Positions 1 to 7,984 of a stretch of DNA of 27,105 bases are shown piece after piece. Source of the DNA: JBMNRY01 sp050944915 (GTDB taxonomy: Bacteria > Bacillota > Limnochordia > JAAZLZ01). The position numbers were made by a program, and so were the translations under genes. The notes beneath the pieces are model-generated. The model did no database searches and was not told where the DNA came from. It was given only the letters and a program-made list of their open reading frames with translations. The DNA is taken from assembly GCA_050944915.1 (NCBI GenBank), contig JBMNRY010000018.1, positions 1 through 27,105 of the forward strand, read 5' to 3'. Positions within the stretch are counted from its first letter, which is position 1. Every line of letters starts with the position of its first letter.

Positions 1-2
1 AC

Positions 3-164
3 GATGTTCAAAACCCGCTACCTCAGCTTCATAGGCACTTATCAGCTGAAGGCAAAGAGGACTTTAGCGAATGGCTAAGAGTGGGCATGCCTGCCCTCTG
101 CAACGGCACACAACCTTGGATAAAGGCACTACGAGGCCTTGGCGGATTTGCTTGTGCTGTTTAA
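3..164 (+). other. weak open frame at left edge, possible 3' end of a truncated gene
   Basis: A frame open from the window edge runs 53 codons to a TAA at 162-164. The translated C-terminus includes ALCNGTQPWIKALRGLGG. I do not recognise the family. A run this short has a fair chance of being random, so it may be the tail of a gene starting outside the window, a decayed remnant, or noise. The remaining bases to about 243 show no gene, repeat or terminator that I can support. Confidence 0.2.
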
Positions 165-243
165 CAAGGTACTATCCAACAAAGGAAAACCAGCGAGGTC
201 TTTCGCCTACTAAACCTTGACGCGTACTGGGTTAGATCCTGAT

Positions 244-272
244 TTGACACCTGACCATACACATGTTATACT
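244..272 (+). promoter_or_regulatory. sigma-A promoter of rnpB
   Basis: A perfect -35 TTGACA (244-249) is followed after 17 bp by TATACT (267-272), with the extended -10 TG at 264-265. Transcription should begin near 279, about 12 bases before the mature RNase P RNA. This is the strongest vegetative promoter in the window, as expected for a constitutive RNA gene. Confidence 0.8.
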
Positions 273-290
273 AAAAGACCATTTTGGTCC

Positions 291-627
<337 letters not shown>

Positions 628-633
628 AGTTAA

Positions 634-662
634 GCGCCCTTTACGGGCGCATTTTCCCTTTT
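634..662 (+). terminator. Rho-independent terminator of rnpB
   Basis: GCGCCC (634-639), loop TTTAC and GGGCGC (645-650) form a perfect GC stem, followed by the T-rich tract ATTTTCCCTTTT. It lies directly after rnpB and may also stop the convergent tct operon, although its T-tract favours the plus strand. Confidence 0.8.
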
Positions 663-695
663 AAACGAGACGTTAAGGGAGGGCAAGACTTCCCT

Positions 696-1133
696 TTATC
701 CCCAGATGAAGCCACTAGGTAAGGGTACCGATAAGAGAAACTTGAAGGTGATGAAAAACAACATGGTAACACCGAACCCTGTACCGATGATGCGCAGTAC
801 CGGTTGCTCCTCTTGGACTTGCCGGGAAAGGAACCAGGTAGTGAAGCTGAAAAATAAGATACTGGCCAAGGCAAAACCGATGGCGGTGATCAGCCAGAGA
901 TAGATGGCGACAATGGCCATAAACTGCAGTACAGGTATCCAATCACCCGTTGGTTTTTCTCCCGAGCGGTGGAGAAGGCCTTGAACAAAGAGGATTGCTC
1001 CAAGGACGAATAGGATAGCCGTCACACACCAAACGAACAAACCGCTCAATTCATTGAGGTTTTGGGATCCCAGGTAGGCTCCTACAGAGAGCAAAAGGAT
1101 AAACCCACCGGCTAATGTATCGGTGTTAAGCAT
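696..1133 (-). CDS. tctB: tripartite tricarboxylate transporter, small membrane subunit TctB
   Basis: The 145-residue hydrophobic protein has about four membrane segments (roughly 7-27, 34-52, 70-95 and 115-135), as expected for TctB, the small membrane subunit of secondary tripartite tricarboxylate transporters. It pairs with TctA in the cytoplasmic membrane. The ATG at 1133-1131 is preceded by AAGGAGG seven bases upstream. It overlaps the end of tctA by 8 bp, so translation is probably coupled. It is the last gene of the minus-strand operon, whereas in the classical Salmonella tctCBA operon the B gene sits between C and A. TctB sequences diverge strongly, so the call rests on size, topology and context together. 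Confidence 0.85.
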   Translation of the reverse strand: MLNTDTLAGGFILLLSVGAYLGSQNLNELSGLFVWCVTAILFVLGAILFVQGLLHRSGEKPTGDWIPVLQFMAIVAIYLWLITAIGFALASILFFSFTTWFLSRQVQEEQPVLRIIGTGFGVTMLFFITFKFLLSVPLPSGFIWG

Positions 1134-2631
1134 GTTGTTGCCTCCTTTGCAGGCCCTTAGCGATGATGGGCCACAGGGCGGAAATGAGACAAAGGACGAT
1201 TAACACCAAAGAGAGGGGCCGGGTAAAAAACATGGCCAAGAGGGAGCCACGGGCCCGCCCGATGATCATTCCTTGGACTAAGCCTTGTTCGGCGATGGGT
1301 CCGAGGATTAAACCCAAGACGATAGGGCCGGGCTGAAATCCTAGTTTGCGGGTGATATGGCCTAGAAGGCCAAAGAGGACCATGATGATCACATCGATGA
1401 AGTTGTTACGGATGGCATAGGTGCCTATGACGCTCAAAAAGGTGATTAGGGGGGCCAGGTAGCTCATGGGGAAATTAATCATCCGGGCAAACCATTGGGA
1501 TCCCAGTAAGCCGAAGGCCAACATGACGAATGATGATACAAAGAGGGAGAGGATAAAGGCATAGGTGATTACCCCGTGCTCTGTGTAGAGGGCAGGCCCT
1601 GGACGCAAACCGTGGAGGAGCAGGGAACCTAGGATGACAGCGGCTGCGGGGGAGCCGGGAATGCCCAAGGTCAACAGAGGCATCAAGGCTCCGGGGACAA
1701 CGGCGTTATTGGCCGATTCAGAGGCAGCGACCCCGTCGATGGTACCACGCCCAAATTCTTCCGGATGATCCGACCAGCGGACGGCTTCGTTGTAGGCAAC
1801 TAGACTAGCGATATTTCCTCCCGCCCCAGGGATGATGCCAATTATGGTGCCGATGATGGCCGAGCGGATCAGCAAAGCAGGCTTTCGAAGCAACTGACCG
1901 ATGACTTGAAAGTTCACCCTAAATTGGGGCCGAAAATCGTGAACCGCTTGATGAAAGTGTTTTTCCTCGATGCTTTCCAACACCTGGGGTAGGGAGAAGA
2001 AGCCGATTAAAGCCACGATCAGCTCCACTCCCCCCTGAAGGCCAGGCAGGCCGAAGGTGAAGCGGGGATCGCCACCGATGGGGGCAATACCGATAGTGCT
2101 CATCAGCAGCCCTAAGGCCCCACCGATGATGCCCTTGAAAATGGATTCCGTCGAGAGGGTGGCGATGATGGTTAAGCCGAAGATGGCCGCCCAAAGGTAT
2201 TCTGTAGGACCAAATTGGAGGGCTACCCTGGCCAGGGGTGGGGAGAGGAACAAGAGGAAGAATGTCCCGATTATTCCACCGATGGTGGAGGCGAAAGCGG
2301 CGGTGACTAGGGCGTGCTGGGCCATGCCCTTTTTGGTCAGGGGAAAACCATCTAAAGTGGTAGCGATGGCCGAAGGTGTCCCCGGGGTATTGATGAGGGT
2401 CGCGGGAATGGCACCGCCATACATAGCACCAATGTAGATCCCTCCCAACATAATCAGACCTTGGGTAGGGGGCATAGTGAAGGTAAAGGGCACTAATAGG
2501 GCGAGGGCCATGGTGGCCGTAAGTCCTGGCAAACAGCCGACGATGATTCCTACTGCGACACCAAAACATAGAAAGAGAAAATTATTCAATTCGAAAATCA
2601 GACTAAAGGCCATGATGATTTCTTCCGCCAA
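1126..2631 (-). CDS. tctA: tripartite tricarboxylate transporter, large permease TctA
   Basis: The 501-residue protein matches the usual TctA length and is hydrophobic throughout, with around 12 predicted membrane segments. It carries the family's N-terminal glycine-rich signature GCLPGLTATMALALLVPF and a second copy of that pattern in the middle (GIIPGAGGNIASLVAYNEA), the internal duplication typical of these permeases. TctA forms the cation-coupled translocation pore fed by the periplasmic-type receptor TctC. The chosen start is TTG at 2631-2629, nine bases after AAGGAG. An in-frame ATG six codons later has no comparable ribosome-binding site. The substrate could be citrate, another carboxylate or an unrelated acid and cannot be read from sequence. 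Confidence 0.93.
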   Translation of the reverse strand: MAEEIIMAFSLIFELNNFLFLCFGVAVGIIVGCLPGLTATMALALLVPFTFTMPPTQGLIMLGGIYIGAMYGGAIPATLINTPGTPSAIATTLDGFPLTKKGMAQHALVTAAFASTIGGIIGTFFLLFLSPPLARVALQFGPTEYLWAAIFGLTIIATLSTESIFKGIIGGALGLLMSTIGIAPIGGDPRFTFGLPGLQGGVELIVALIGFFSLPQVLESIEEKHFHQAVHDFRPQFRVNFQVIGQLLRKPALLIRSAIIGTIIGIIPGAGGNIASLVAYNEAVRWSDHPEEFGRGTIDGVAASESANNAVVPGALMPLLTLGIPGSPAAAVILGSLLLHGLRPGPALYTEHGVITYAFILSLFVSSFVMLAFGLLGSQWFARMINFPMSYLAPLITFLSVIGTYAIRNNFIDVIIMVLFGLLGHITRKLGFQPGPIVLGLILGPIAEQGLVQGMIIGRARGSLLAMFFTRPLSLVLIVLCLISALWPIIAKGLQRRQQHA

Positions 2632-2657
2632 TTCATTCCACTCCTTCGAATCTAGGG

Positions 2658-2675
2658 AGGGGCCTTGAGGCCCCT
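2658..2675 (-). promoter_or_regulatory. intercistronic stem-loop between tctC and tctA
   Basis: AGGGGCC (2658-2664), a four-base loop and GGCCCCT (2669-2675) form a perfect 7-bp GC stem in the 52-bp gap. It lacks a following T-run on the minus strand, so it is unlikely to be a full terminator. In binding-protein operons such hairpins commonly protect the upstream receptor mRNA and raise receptor over permease. That role is inferred here. Confidence 0.6.
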
Positions 2676-2683
2676 TAAATCTT

Positions 2684-3634
2684 TTAGATCAAATCGAGTT
2701 CTTGAAGGATTTTTTCGTACTCCACCCGGATTTGAGCGATGTATTCTTCAGAGGCCCTTTGACCCATAACCAGGGGGACAAAGCCTTGTTCCCACATCTG
2801 GGCGCGGATGTTTTCATCCTCCATGATTTGCAAGAAAGCATACTCTAAAACAGCCACCCGCTCAGGGGGAGTTCCGGCGGGGACGGCCACTCCCCGGTCG
2901 ATACTGGGGAACATATCTAGGCCTAACTCAATGAAGGTAGGTACATCGGGCAGGAGAGGGAAGGGTTCTGCACCGCCGATAGCCAAGACCCGCAGTTTAT
3001 CACCATGTAATACTAAATCATTGGAATTGCCCAGGATAGCATCGATATGTCCGCCTAGGAAGGCAGTCATTTGGGGAGCGGCCCCCGTATAGGGCACGTA
3101 CGCCAGTTTGATGCCGGCCAGTTTTTCCAACTGCAAACAGGCCAGGTGATGGCCCGAATAAGTACCTGATCCGCCGACGGTGATCCGACCGGGCTTCTTT
3201 TTTGCATCGGCAATGAAATCGTCCAATGTTTCCCAGGGACTATCCTTGGACACAGCTAATCCGATAGGAGTCCCTTGGAAAAGGGCCACCGGAAGAATCT
3301 CCTCCGTTTTGTAACCAGCATTATCGAGTACCAGGGGCTGTAAAATGATGTGGGGGATGTTAATCCCACAGATTAGATACCCGGTAGGCGGGCTGGAGGC
3401 CAGCTCACTCCAACCGATAGCTCCCCCACCGCCGGGTTTATACTGGACGATGATCGATTGACCCAGGATGGATTCCAGGGGGTTTTGTTGTCTGCGGGCC
3501 TCCAGATCCGATTGACCTCCCGCATCGAAGGGGATGAGATAGGTAATGGGCCCTTCGGGGTAAGCAAGGGCAGTGGTGGGCAGGGCCAAAAGGAGCCCAA
3601 GTAATAACAGTAGGATTTTTCCTTTCCTCATCAT
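2684..3634 (-). CDS. tctC: tripartite tricarboxylate transporter receptor TctC (Bug family)
   Basis: The 316-residue extracytoplasmic solute-binding protein starts with a clear signal peptide: basic MMRKGK, a leucine-rich core, and probable cleavage after TTALA near residue 24. No lipobox cysteine is seen. The mature part shows Bug/TctC hallmarks: PEGPITYLIPFDAGGQSD at the N-terminus, the loop YKPGGGGAIGW, and YVPYTGAAPQMTAFLGGHID in the middle. It captures a carboxylated ligand outside the membrane and delivers it to TctAB. Two adjacent ATGs (3634 and 3631) follow GGAGGAGG, and either could start the protein. It is the first gene of the operon, running away from the small Cys gene at 3763. 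Confidence 0.93.
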   Translation of the reverse strand: MMRKGKILLLLLGLLLALPTTALAYPEGPITYLIPFDAGGQSDLEARRQQNPLESILGQSIIVQYKPGGGGAIGWSELASSPPTGYLICGINIPHIILQPLVLDNAGYKTEEILPVALFQGTPIGLAVSKDSPWETLDDFIADAKKKPGRITVGGSGTYSGHHLACLQLEKLAGIKLAYVPYTGAAPQMTAFLGGHIDAILGNSNDLVLHGDKLRVLAIGGAEPFPLLPDVPTFIELGLDMFPSIDRGVAVPAGTPPERVAVLEYAFLQIMEDENIRAQMWEQGFVPLVMGQRASEEYIAQIRVEYEKILQELDLI

Positions 3635-3716
3635 TGCTCCTCCTCCACAAGCTGTTTGCTCCTAGTATATTGTCCTTGGGGGGAATGTGAGCTAGTACGT
3701 TGGGCCTAAGTAATAT

Positions 3717-3752
3717 CCCCTTCTTCCCTGGGCATTTTAGGGAAAGAAGGGG
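3717..3752 (+). promoter_or_regulatory. hairpin masking the ribosome-binding region of the small Cys gene
   Basis: CCCCTTCTTCCCT (3717-3729) pairs with 3739-3752, giving 13 base pairs with a single bulged A at 3743 and a 9-base loop. The 3' arm contains the AAGAAGGGG purine tract that would act as Shine-Dalgarno for the ATG at 3763. Only the G-rich tail (3753-3760) stays unpaired, and it is unusually close to the start. No T-tract follows, so it is not a terminator. Confidence 0.6.
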
Positions 3753-3762
3753 GGGGAGGGCC

Positions 3763-3933
3763 ATGCCTAATGAAGAACAGATGAATGCCGTGGGAGAAGC
3801 CTGTTCCCACTACGATGCGGTAGTCGATGAGGATCGTAGAAGTTGTGCGAACTGTAGTCACTGGGCAGGGGAGAGTGCCAAATGTGAATTGGATATCTTC
3901 GATATTCAGTTGACAAACCTGGACCAAACATAG
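3763..3933 (+). CDS. small conserved-type protein with a CxxC...C motif
   Basis: A 56-codon gene begins at ATG 3763. The frame could extend upstream to 3700, but that would put the hairpin and purine tract inside the coding region. The protein is acidic and contains CANCSHWAGESAKCELDIFD, a CxxC plus later Cys arrangement, and an additional N-terminal Cys-Ser-His, suggesting a small zinc- or iron-sulphur-binding fold. The tail DIFDIQLTNLDQT looks conserved rather than random. From memory, similar short proteins occur near mraZ in other clostridia, but I cannot name the family. It is monocistronic, with an intrinsic terminator 6 bp downstream. Function unknown. Confidence 0.7.
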   Translation: MPNEEQMNAVGEACSHYDAVVDEDRRSCANCSHWAGESAKCELDIFDIQLTNLDQT

Positions 3934-3940
3934 CAAACCA

Positions 3941-3969
3941 AAGGGGACATGATAGGGGTCCCCTTTTTT
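3941..3969 (+). terminator. Rho-independent terminator of the small Cys gene
   Basis: AAGGGGAC (3941-3948) pairs with GTCCCCTT (3958-3965) around a 9-base loop, and the 3' arm runs into TTTTTT (3964-3969). It insulates the small gene from the mraZ promoter region. Confidence 0.9.
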
Positions 3970-4041
3970 GTCGAAAAAAAGTTTACAATTTTCCCTTCCT
4001 AAGCAGGAAATGGAATAGGCATCACGAAATTTTATGGTACT

Positions 4042-4068
4042 AGTGGGGGAAAGTGGGGAAAAGTGGGG
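4042..4068 (+). promoter_or_regulatory. MraZ-binding box: three phased AGTGGGG repeats
   Basis: AGTGGGG occurs at 4042-4048, 4052-4058 and 4062-4068, exactly 10 bp apart, so all three face the same side of the helix. TGGG-type direct repeats with this spacing upstream of mraZ are the known operator of the MraZ repressor in E. coli and other bacteria. The associated promoter is not clear. A TATGGT at 4033-4038 is a possible -10 but lacks a convincing -35. Confidence 0.9.
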
Positions 4069-4098
4069 CAGAATGACAGGGCAGGGGAGTTGTCGCCC

Positions 4099-4530
4099 AT
4101 GTTTATGGGGGAATATAACCATACTTTAGACAGTAAAGGCCGCCTGATTATCCCGGCCAAGTTCCGGGAAGGGTTGGGGGAGCGCTTTATCATCACCCGC
4201 GGTCTGGATAACTGTCTTTTTGTTTATCCCTTGGAAGAATGGGCGATCCTGGAGGAAAAACTGCGTTCCCTACCTTTGACTAAAGGCGATGCCCGGTCTT
4301 TCGTCCGCTTCCTTTTCTCTGGTGCCACCGAATGTGAAGTCGATAAACAGGGTCGTGTCGGCCTACCTCCCAATTTGCGGCAGTATGGGCAGCTCCAAAA
4401 GGATGTGGTCGTCATCGGTGTCTCCAACCGGGTGGAAATCTGGGCCCAGGAATTGTGGGAAGACTACATGGAGGCTGCTGCCGGTTCCTATGAGAGTATC
4501 GCTGAGAAGATCGTGGATTTAGGGATTTAA
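4099..4530 (+). CDS. mraZ: transcriptional regulator MraZ
   Basis: The 143-residue protein has two AbrB/SpoVT-like DNA-binding half-repeats, seen as DSKGRLIIPAKFR near residue 11 and DKQGRVGLPPNLR near residue 84. MraZ forms a ring-shaped oligomer that binds TGGG repeats and controls the dcw cluster. The start MFMGEY matches the family, and GGGGAG sits nine bases before ATG 4099. A longer in-frame reading to 4063 would run into the operator and lacks family similarity. As first gene of the cluster with boxes at 4042-4068, it is expected to repress its own operon. The next gene, rsmH, begins 15 bp downstream. Confidence 0.96.
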   Translation: MFMGEYNHTLDSKGRLIIPAKFREGLGERFIITRGLDNCLFVYPLEEWAILEEKLRSLPLTKGDARSFVRFLFSGATECEVDKQGRVGLPPNLRQYGQLQKDVVVIGVSNRVEIWAQELWEDYMEAAAGSYESIAEKIVDLGI

Positions 4531-4545
4531 TGAGGGGGGAGACCT

Positions 4546-5478
4546 TTGGAATTTAGTCATGTTCCCGTTCTACCCCGTGAGACTATCGACATTCTCGCTC
4601 CACGACCGGGTGGTATCTATGTTGATGGTACCGTCGGTGGAGGTGGACATGCCCGTTTGATCCTCGAACGGATCGGCCCCCAAGGGCAGCTGATCGGCAT
4701 CGATCGCGATCCTGCGGCCCTAGCCAAGGCTGGTCAAACCTTACGGGAATTCCCCAACGTAACCCTCGTCCATAGTACCTTTTTCGATTTGCCATCGGTC
4801 CTTGGGGACTTAAGCATAGAACAGGTGGATGGATTCCTCTTTGATTTAGGGGTTTCATCCCATCAGTTGGATATTCCCCAAAGGGGATTCAGTTATATGC
4901 ATAATGCTCCTTTAGACATGCGTATGGATCCCCGCACACCAAGAACAGCCGCCAAAATTGTCAACGAAGCTTCAGAAGAAGAACTCAAAAGGATCATCCG
5001 CTCCTACGGAGAGGAGCGGTGGGCCGGACGCATTGCCCGTTTCATCGTTGAAGCTCGCCAACGGGAGCCGATAACGACCACTTACCAGTTGGTGGATATT
5101 ATCAAAGCAGCCATCCCGGCCCGGGCCCGTCGGGAAGGGGGTCATCCGGCCAAAAGAACCTTCCAGGCCCTGCGCATCGCGGTAAACAACGAGTTAGATG
5201 GTTTGCAGGAAACCCTCCAAGTCTTGATCGACTTCTTGCGACCAGGGGGTAGGCTAGCGGTCATCTCCTTTCACTCGTTGGAAGATAGAATTGTGAAGCA
5301 ACAGTTTCAAGCATGGGCCCGGCGGTGTACTTGCCCGCCGGAATTACCGATCTGTGTTTGTAAAAGGGAGCCCCTGGTGGAAATCTTGACTAGTAAACCC
5401 ATTACGGCCAGCGAAGATGAGCTGGCAGCAAATCCCCGGGCGCGGAGCGCAAAATTAAGGGCAGTGCAAAAGATCTAG
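4546..5478 (+). CDS. rsmH: 16S rRNA (cytosine(1402)-N(4))-methyltransferase RsmH
   Basis: RsmH (MraW) methylates N4 of C1402 in the decoding centre of 16S rRNA using S-adenosylmethionine. The 310-residue length is typical. The N-terminus MEFSHVPVLPRETIDIL and the SAM-binding motif YVDGTVGGGGHA (residues 25-36) are diagnostic, as are FDLGVSSHQLD, RGFSYMHNAPLDMRMD, and the C-terminal SFHSLEDRIVK. The start is TTG at 4546 behind a GAGGGGGGAG tract, and no ATG fits the family N-terminus. It retains the usual position between mraZ and ftsL. Confidence 0.97.
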   Translation: MEFSHVPVLPRETIDILAPRPGGIYVDGTVGGGGHARLILERIGPQGQLIGIDRDPAALAKAGQTLREFPNVTLVHSTFFDLPSVLGDLSIEQVDGFLFDLGVSSHQLDIPQRGFSYMHNAPLDMRMDPRTPRTAAKIVNEASEEELKRIIRSYGEERWAGRIARFIVEARQREPITTTYQLVDIIKAAIPARARREGGHPAKRTFQALRIAVNNELDGLQETLQVLIDFLRPGGRLAVISFHSLEDRIVKQQFQAWARRCTCPPELPICVCKREPLVEILTSKPITASEDELAANPRARSAKLRAVQKI

Positions 5479-5494
5479 TAGGGGAGGCAATTTC

Positions 5495-5974
5495 ATGGCT
5501 GCTGTTCGCAAACTAGAGGAGCGGCAAAAACCTGTTGCCCCCAAGAGGGGGGCCTACTACCGAATTAATCCCATCACTATGACCTGCTTTTTCGCTGGAT
5601 TTTTCCTTCTAGCTGCGTTAGGATATCTGATGGTGCACTTAAATGTCCTTGCCCTAAGTTATGAGCTCAGTGAGCGGCAAGGACAATTGGCCCAGGTCGA
5701 TTCCCACTATCAGTTTCTCCAGTACGAATTGATTAAGGCCCGATCGCCGGAAAACGTGGAGCGGCAGGCCCGGGAACGTTTAGGGATGATCGAGCCGGGA
5801 AGTTATGAGTACATCGTTCTTTCTCCTGCCCGGGATGACAATCTCCTGTTGGCCCAAGACACTCCTTTGGTTCCGGCTGGGAGGCCTACGCCGATGAATA
5901 TGGTATCGGCTTGGATCGTCGATTGGTTTTGGCCGGGAGGTCAGGCGGAAGCAGGGCGGATCGGCGGATTTTAG
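5495..5974 (+). CDS. ftsL: cell division protein FtsL
   Basis: The 159-residue bitopic membrane protein has a basic cytoplasmic N-terminus, one membrane segment (about 29-49) and an extracytoplasmic coiled coil (about 52-88) ending in RSPENVERQARERLGMIEPG, the usual FtsL/DivIC C-terminal pattern. FtsL links FtsQ/DivIB and DivIC in the divisome and helps activate FtsW-FtsI. Sequence identity is always low in this family, so position between rsmH and the class B PBP is strong support. The C-terminal extension of about 50 residues is proline-rich and ends in an aromatic segment, making the protein longer than the roughly 115-residue Bacillus FtsL. GGGGAGG precedes ATG 5495. Confidence 0.9.
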   Translation: MAAVRKLEERQKPVAPKRGAYYRINPITMTCFFAGFFLLAALGYLMVHLNVLALSYELSERQGQLAQVDSHYQFLQYELIKARSPENVERQARERLGMIEPGSYEYIVLSPARDDNLLLAQDTPLVPAGRPTPMNMVSAWIVDWFWPGGQAEAGRIGGF

Positions 5975-5986
5975 GGGGTTGCCAAT

Positions 5987-7936
5987 TTGAAGCAGCAATT
6001 ATCGCCGTTAGTTCGCCGACGGATCGCCGGTATATGCCTGATGATGGTCGCCTTGGTCCTGGGTATTATGATTCGTTTATTTTATCTTCAAGTCTGGCAT
6101 AACCATCTCTACCATCATCGAGCCGTCAGCCAACGTTTGCGGGTTAGTCCTTTACCTGCCCGCCGTGGAATTATTTATGATCGTAATTATCATGAGTTGG
6201 CCTTGACCATCAACGCTCCCGGGGCTTTGGCCCTCCCCGACCAGATCGACGATCCCGCAAGTTTCGCTTCTTCGGTGGCCTCCCTTTTAGATAGCGAACC
6301 GGAACAGATCATCGACTCTTTGGCTACAGATAAAGGGGAAGTTTGGTTATCGCGGCGCTTGGAGCCCCAGGAGGCGGAAGAGTTAAAGGCCTTAGGTTTG
6401 GCTGGCCTAAGGGTTATTGAACGACCAGAACGGTTCTATCCCAACGGCCGCTTAGCGGCCCCTTTATTAGGCATCGTCGGCATCGACAATCAAGGGTTGG
6501 AAGGTCTTGAATACCAGTATGACGAAATATTGCGGGGCATACCCGGCCGCATCGCCCGGGAAAGCGATGTAGCCGGCCGGCCTATCCCAGGGGGTACCGA
6601 AAGACTCATACCCTCCCAAGCTGGAGACAGCCTGGTCCTCACCGTCGACAAGGTGATCCAGTATATCGCGGAGCGGGAATTGGCCCAAGCGGTGGAAGAA
6701 ACCGGCGCCCGGCAAGGTGCCTTTATCGTCATGGATCCCCGTACAGGGGAACTTCTGGCTGCCGCCTATTATCCTTCCTTCGATCCACAAAACTACCAAG
6801 CCTTTTCTCGCCGTCGCCATGGGGTGTTTACCGATCAATTCGAACCAGGGTCTACCTTTAAGGTTTTCACCGCCGCGGCGGCGATGGAAGAAGGAATCGT
6901 CGATACCCATTCCCTTTTTTATGATCGGGGCCATTTAAACATCGGCGGTATTACCGTCCGTTGTTGGCGTCCCGGTGGCCATGGGGAGCAAAATTTCCAA
7001 CAAGCCCTGGAAAACTCCTGCAATACTGTTTTTGCTCAAGTGGCAGGAGAGTTATTGTCACCCAGTCTCTTCCACCGATATTTGCGTAATTTCGGTTTCG
7101 GACGCCGATTAAACGTGGATTTCCCCGGTGAAGCTTCCGGTACTTTACCGGCCCCCGGGGCCCGATGGGGTGAACAAGCCCAATGGGCGACCATTGGTTT
7201 TGGCCAAGGGATTGCGGTGACCCCCATCCAGTTATTGACGGCTTTCTGCGCGGTAGTCAACGATGGCCTGTTGATGCAACCCCGACTGGTACGCCAGATC
7301 ATCAGTCAGGAAGGGGATGTTCTACAGGAATTTGGTCCCGTTGCCCTACGCCAAGTCATTTCCCCAGAGACGGCGACGCAACTACAGTTAATGCTCCGCC
7401 GGGTGGTCACCAACGGTTCCGGTGGCGCTGCCGACATCAAGGGTTTTCCCGTGGCCGGCAAAACTGGGACCGCGGAAATACCGTCGCCGGAAGGGGGCTA
7501 CGGTGAAGAGCGAATCGCTTCCTTTATCGGTTATGCACCCTTTGATGATCCCCGTCTGGCGGCCCTGGTCATCCTCTATGAGCCCCAGACAGAAGTTCGC
7601 TTCGGCGGTGTCTTAGCAGCACCGGTCTTCGCCGCGGGAGTGGCCGATATGCTCAACTATTTGCAGGTGCCCGCCAGGGAAATCGTCGGGGATCGACGGG
7701 GAGGTATTGGTGGAGAGCTTTACCCCGGGTGGGAGAAGGTTTCGACCAACGGTCAAATTGTCGTCCCTTCATTGATCGGTAAATCCTTGCGGGAAGCAGT
7801 GGGTGTTCTAGCCCAAGTAGGTCTGACCATAGATATTATAGGGAGTGGTTCAGTGGTCCAACAAGATCCACCACCCGGAGAGCTAGTTTGGCAAGGGACA
7901 CCGGTGAGGGTGCAGCTGGAATTCACCCCCTCCTAG
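5987..7936 (+). CDS. ftsI: class B penicillin-binding protein, FtsI/SpoVD type, with one PASTA domain
   Basis: This peptidoglycan transpeptidase cross-links septal wall or cortex. The 649-residue protein has a short cytoplasmic tail, a membrane anchor (about 12-35), a PBP dimerisation region starting with RRGIIYDRN, and a transpeptidase domain with the three active-site motifs: STFK at 289-292 (nucleophile Ser289), SCN at 344-346 and KTG at 492-494. One PASTA domain follows from about residue 590 (VVPSLIGKSLREAVGVLAQ). The TTG start at 5987 follows AGGGGG by eight bases. A PASTA-ended enzyme next to ftsL could be the vegetative FtsI/PBP2B or sporulation-specific SpoVD. Only one copy is present here, so I cannot separate them. 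Confidence 0.94.
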   Translation: MKQQLSPLVRRRIAGICLMMVALVLGIMIRLFYLQVWHNHLYHHRAVSQRLRVSPLPARRGIIYDRNYHELALTINAPGALALPDQIDDPASFASSVASLLDSEPEQIIDSLATDKGEVWLSRRLEPQEAEELKALGLAGLRVIERPERFYPNGRLAAPLLGIVGIDNQGLEGLEYQYDEILRGIPGRIARESDVAGRPIPGGTERLIPSQAGDSLVLTVDKVIQYIAERELAQAVEETGARQGAFIVMDPRTGELLAAAYYPSFDPQNYQAFSRRRHGVFTDQFEPGSTFKVFTAAAAMEEGIVDTHSLFYDRGHLNIGGITVRCWRPGGHGEQNFQQALENSCNTVFAQVAGELLSPSLFHRYLRNFGFGRRLNVDFPGEASGTLPAPGARWGEQAQWATIGFGQGIAVTPIQLLTAFCAVVNDGLLMQPRLVRQIISQEGDVLQEFGPVALRQVISPETATQLQLMLRRVVTNGSGGAADIKGFPVAGKTGTAEIPSPEGGYGEERIASFIGYAPFDDPRLAALVILYEPQTEVRFGGVLAAPVFAAGVADMLNYLQVPAREIVGDRRGGIGGELYPGWEKVSTNGQIVVPSLIGKSLREAVGVLAQVGLTIDIIGSGSVVQQDPPPGELVWQGTPVRVQLEFTPS

Positions 7937-7984
7937 TGGTTATTTGTGGCAATTTTGGTTAATGATATTAGTGGGTGATGTGAT

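Noticed and set aside
675..696. AAGGGA/TCCCTT inverted repeat after tctB as a terminator
   Set aside because: Only a 6-bp stem with a 10-base loop and no T-tract on the minus strand. The rnpB terminator nearby is more likely to serve both sides.
1919..2569. 216-codon minus-strand ORF inside tctA
   Set aside because: It is an out-of-frame shadow of tctA, rich in His, Arg and Trp with no recognisable domain.
3664..3692. TATACT on the minus strand (3664-3669) as a tctC promoter -10
   Set aside because: The hexamer 17 bp upstream (GCTCAC) does not resemble a -35 and there is no extended TG. An activator-dependent promoter remains possible but unsupported.
7937..7984. Sporulation or vegetative promoter in the ftsI-murE gap
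   Set aside because: TTGTGG and TGATAT can be found but match poorly and at the wrong spacing.
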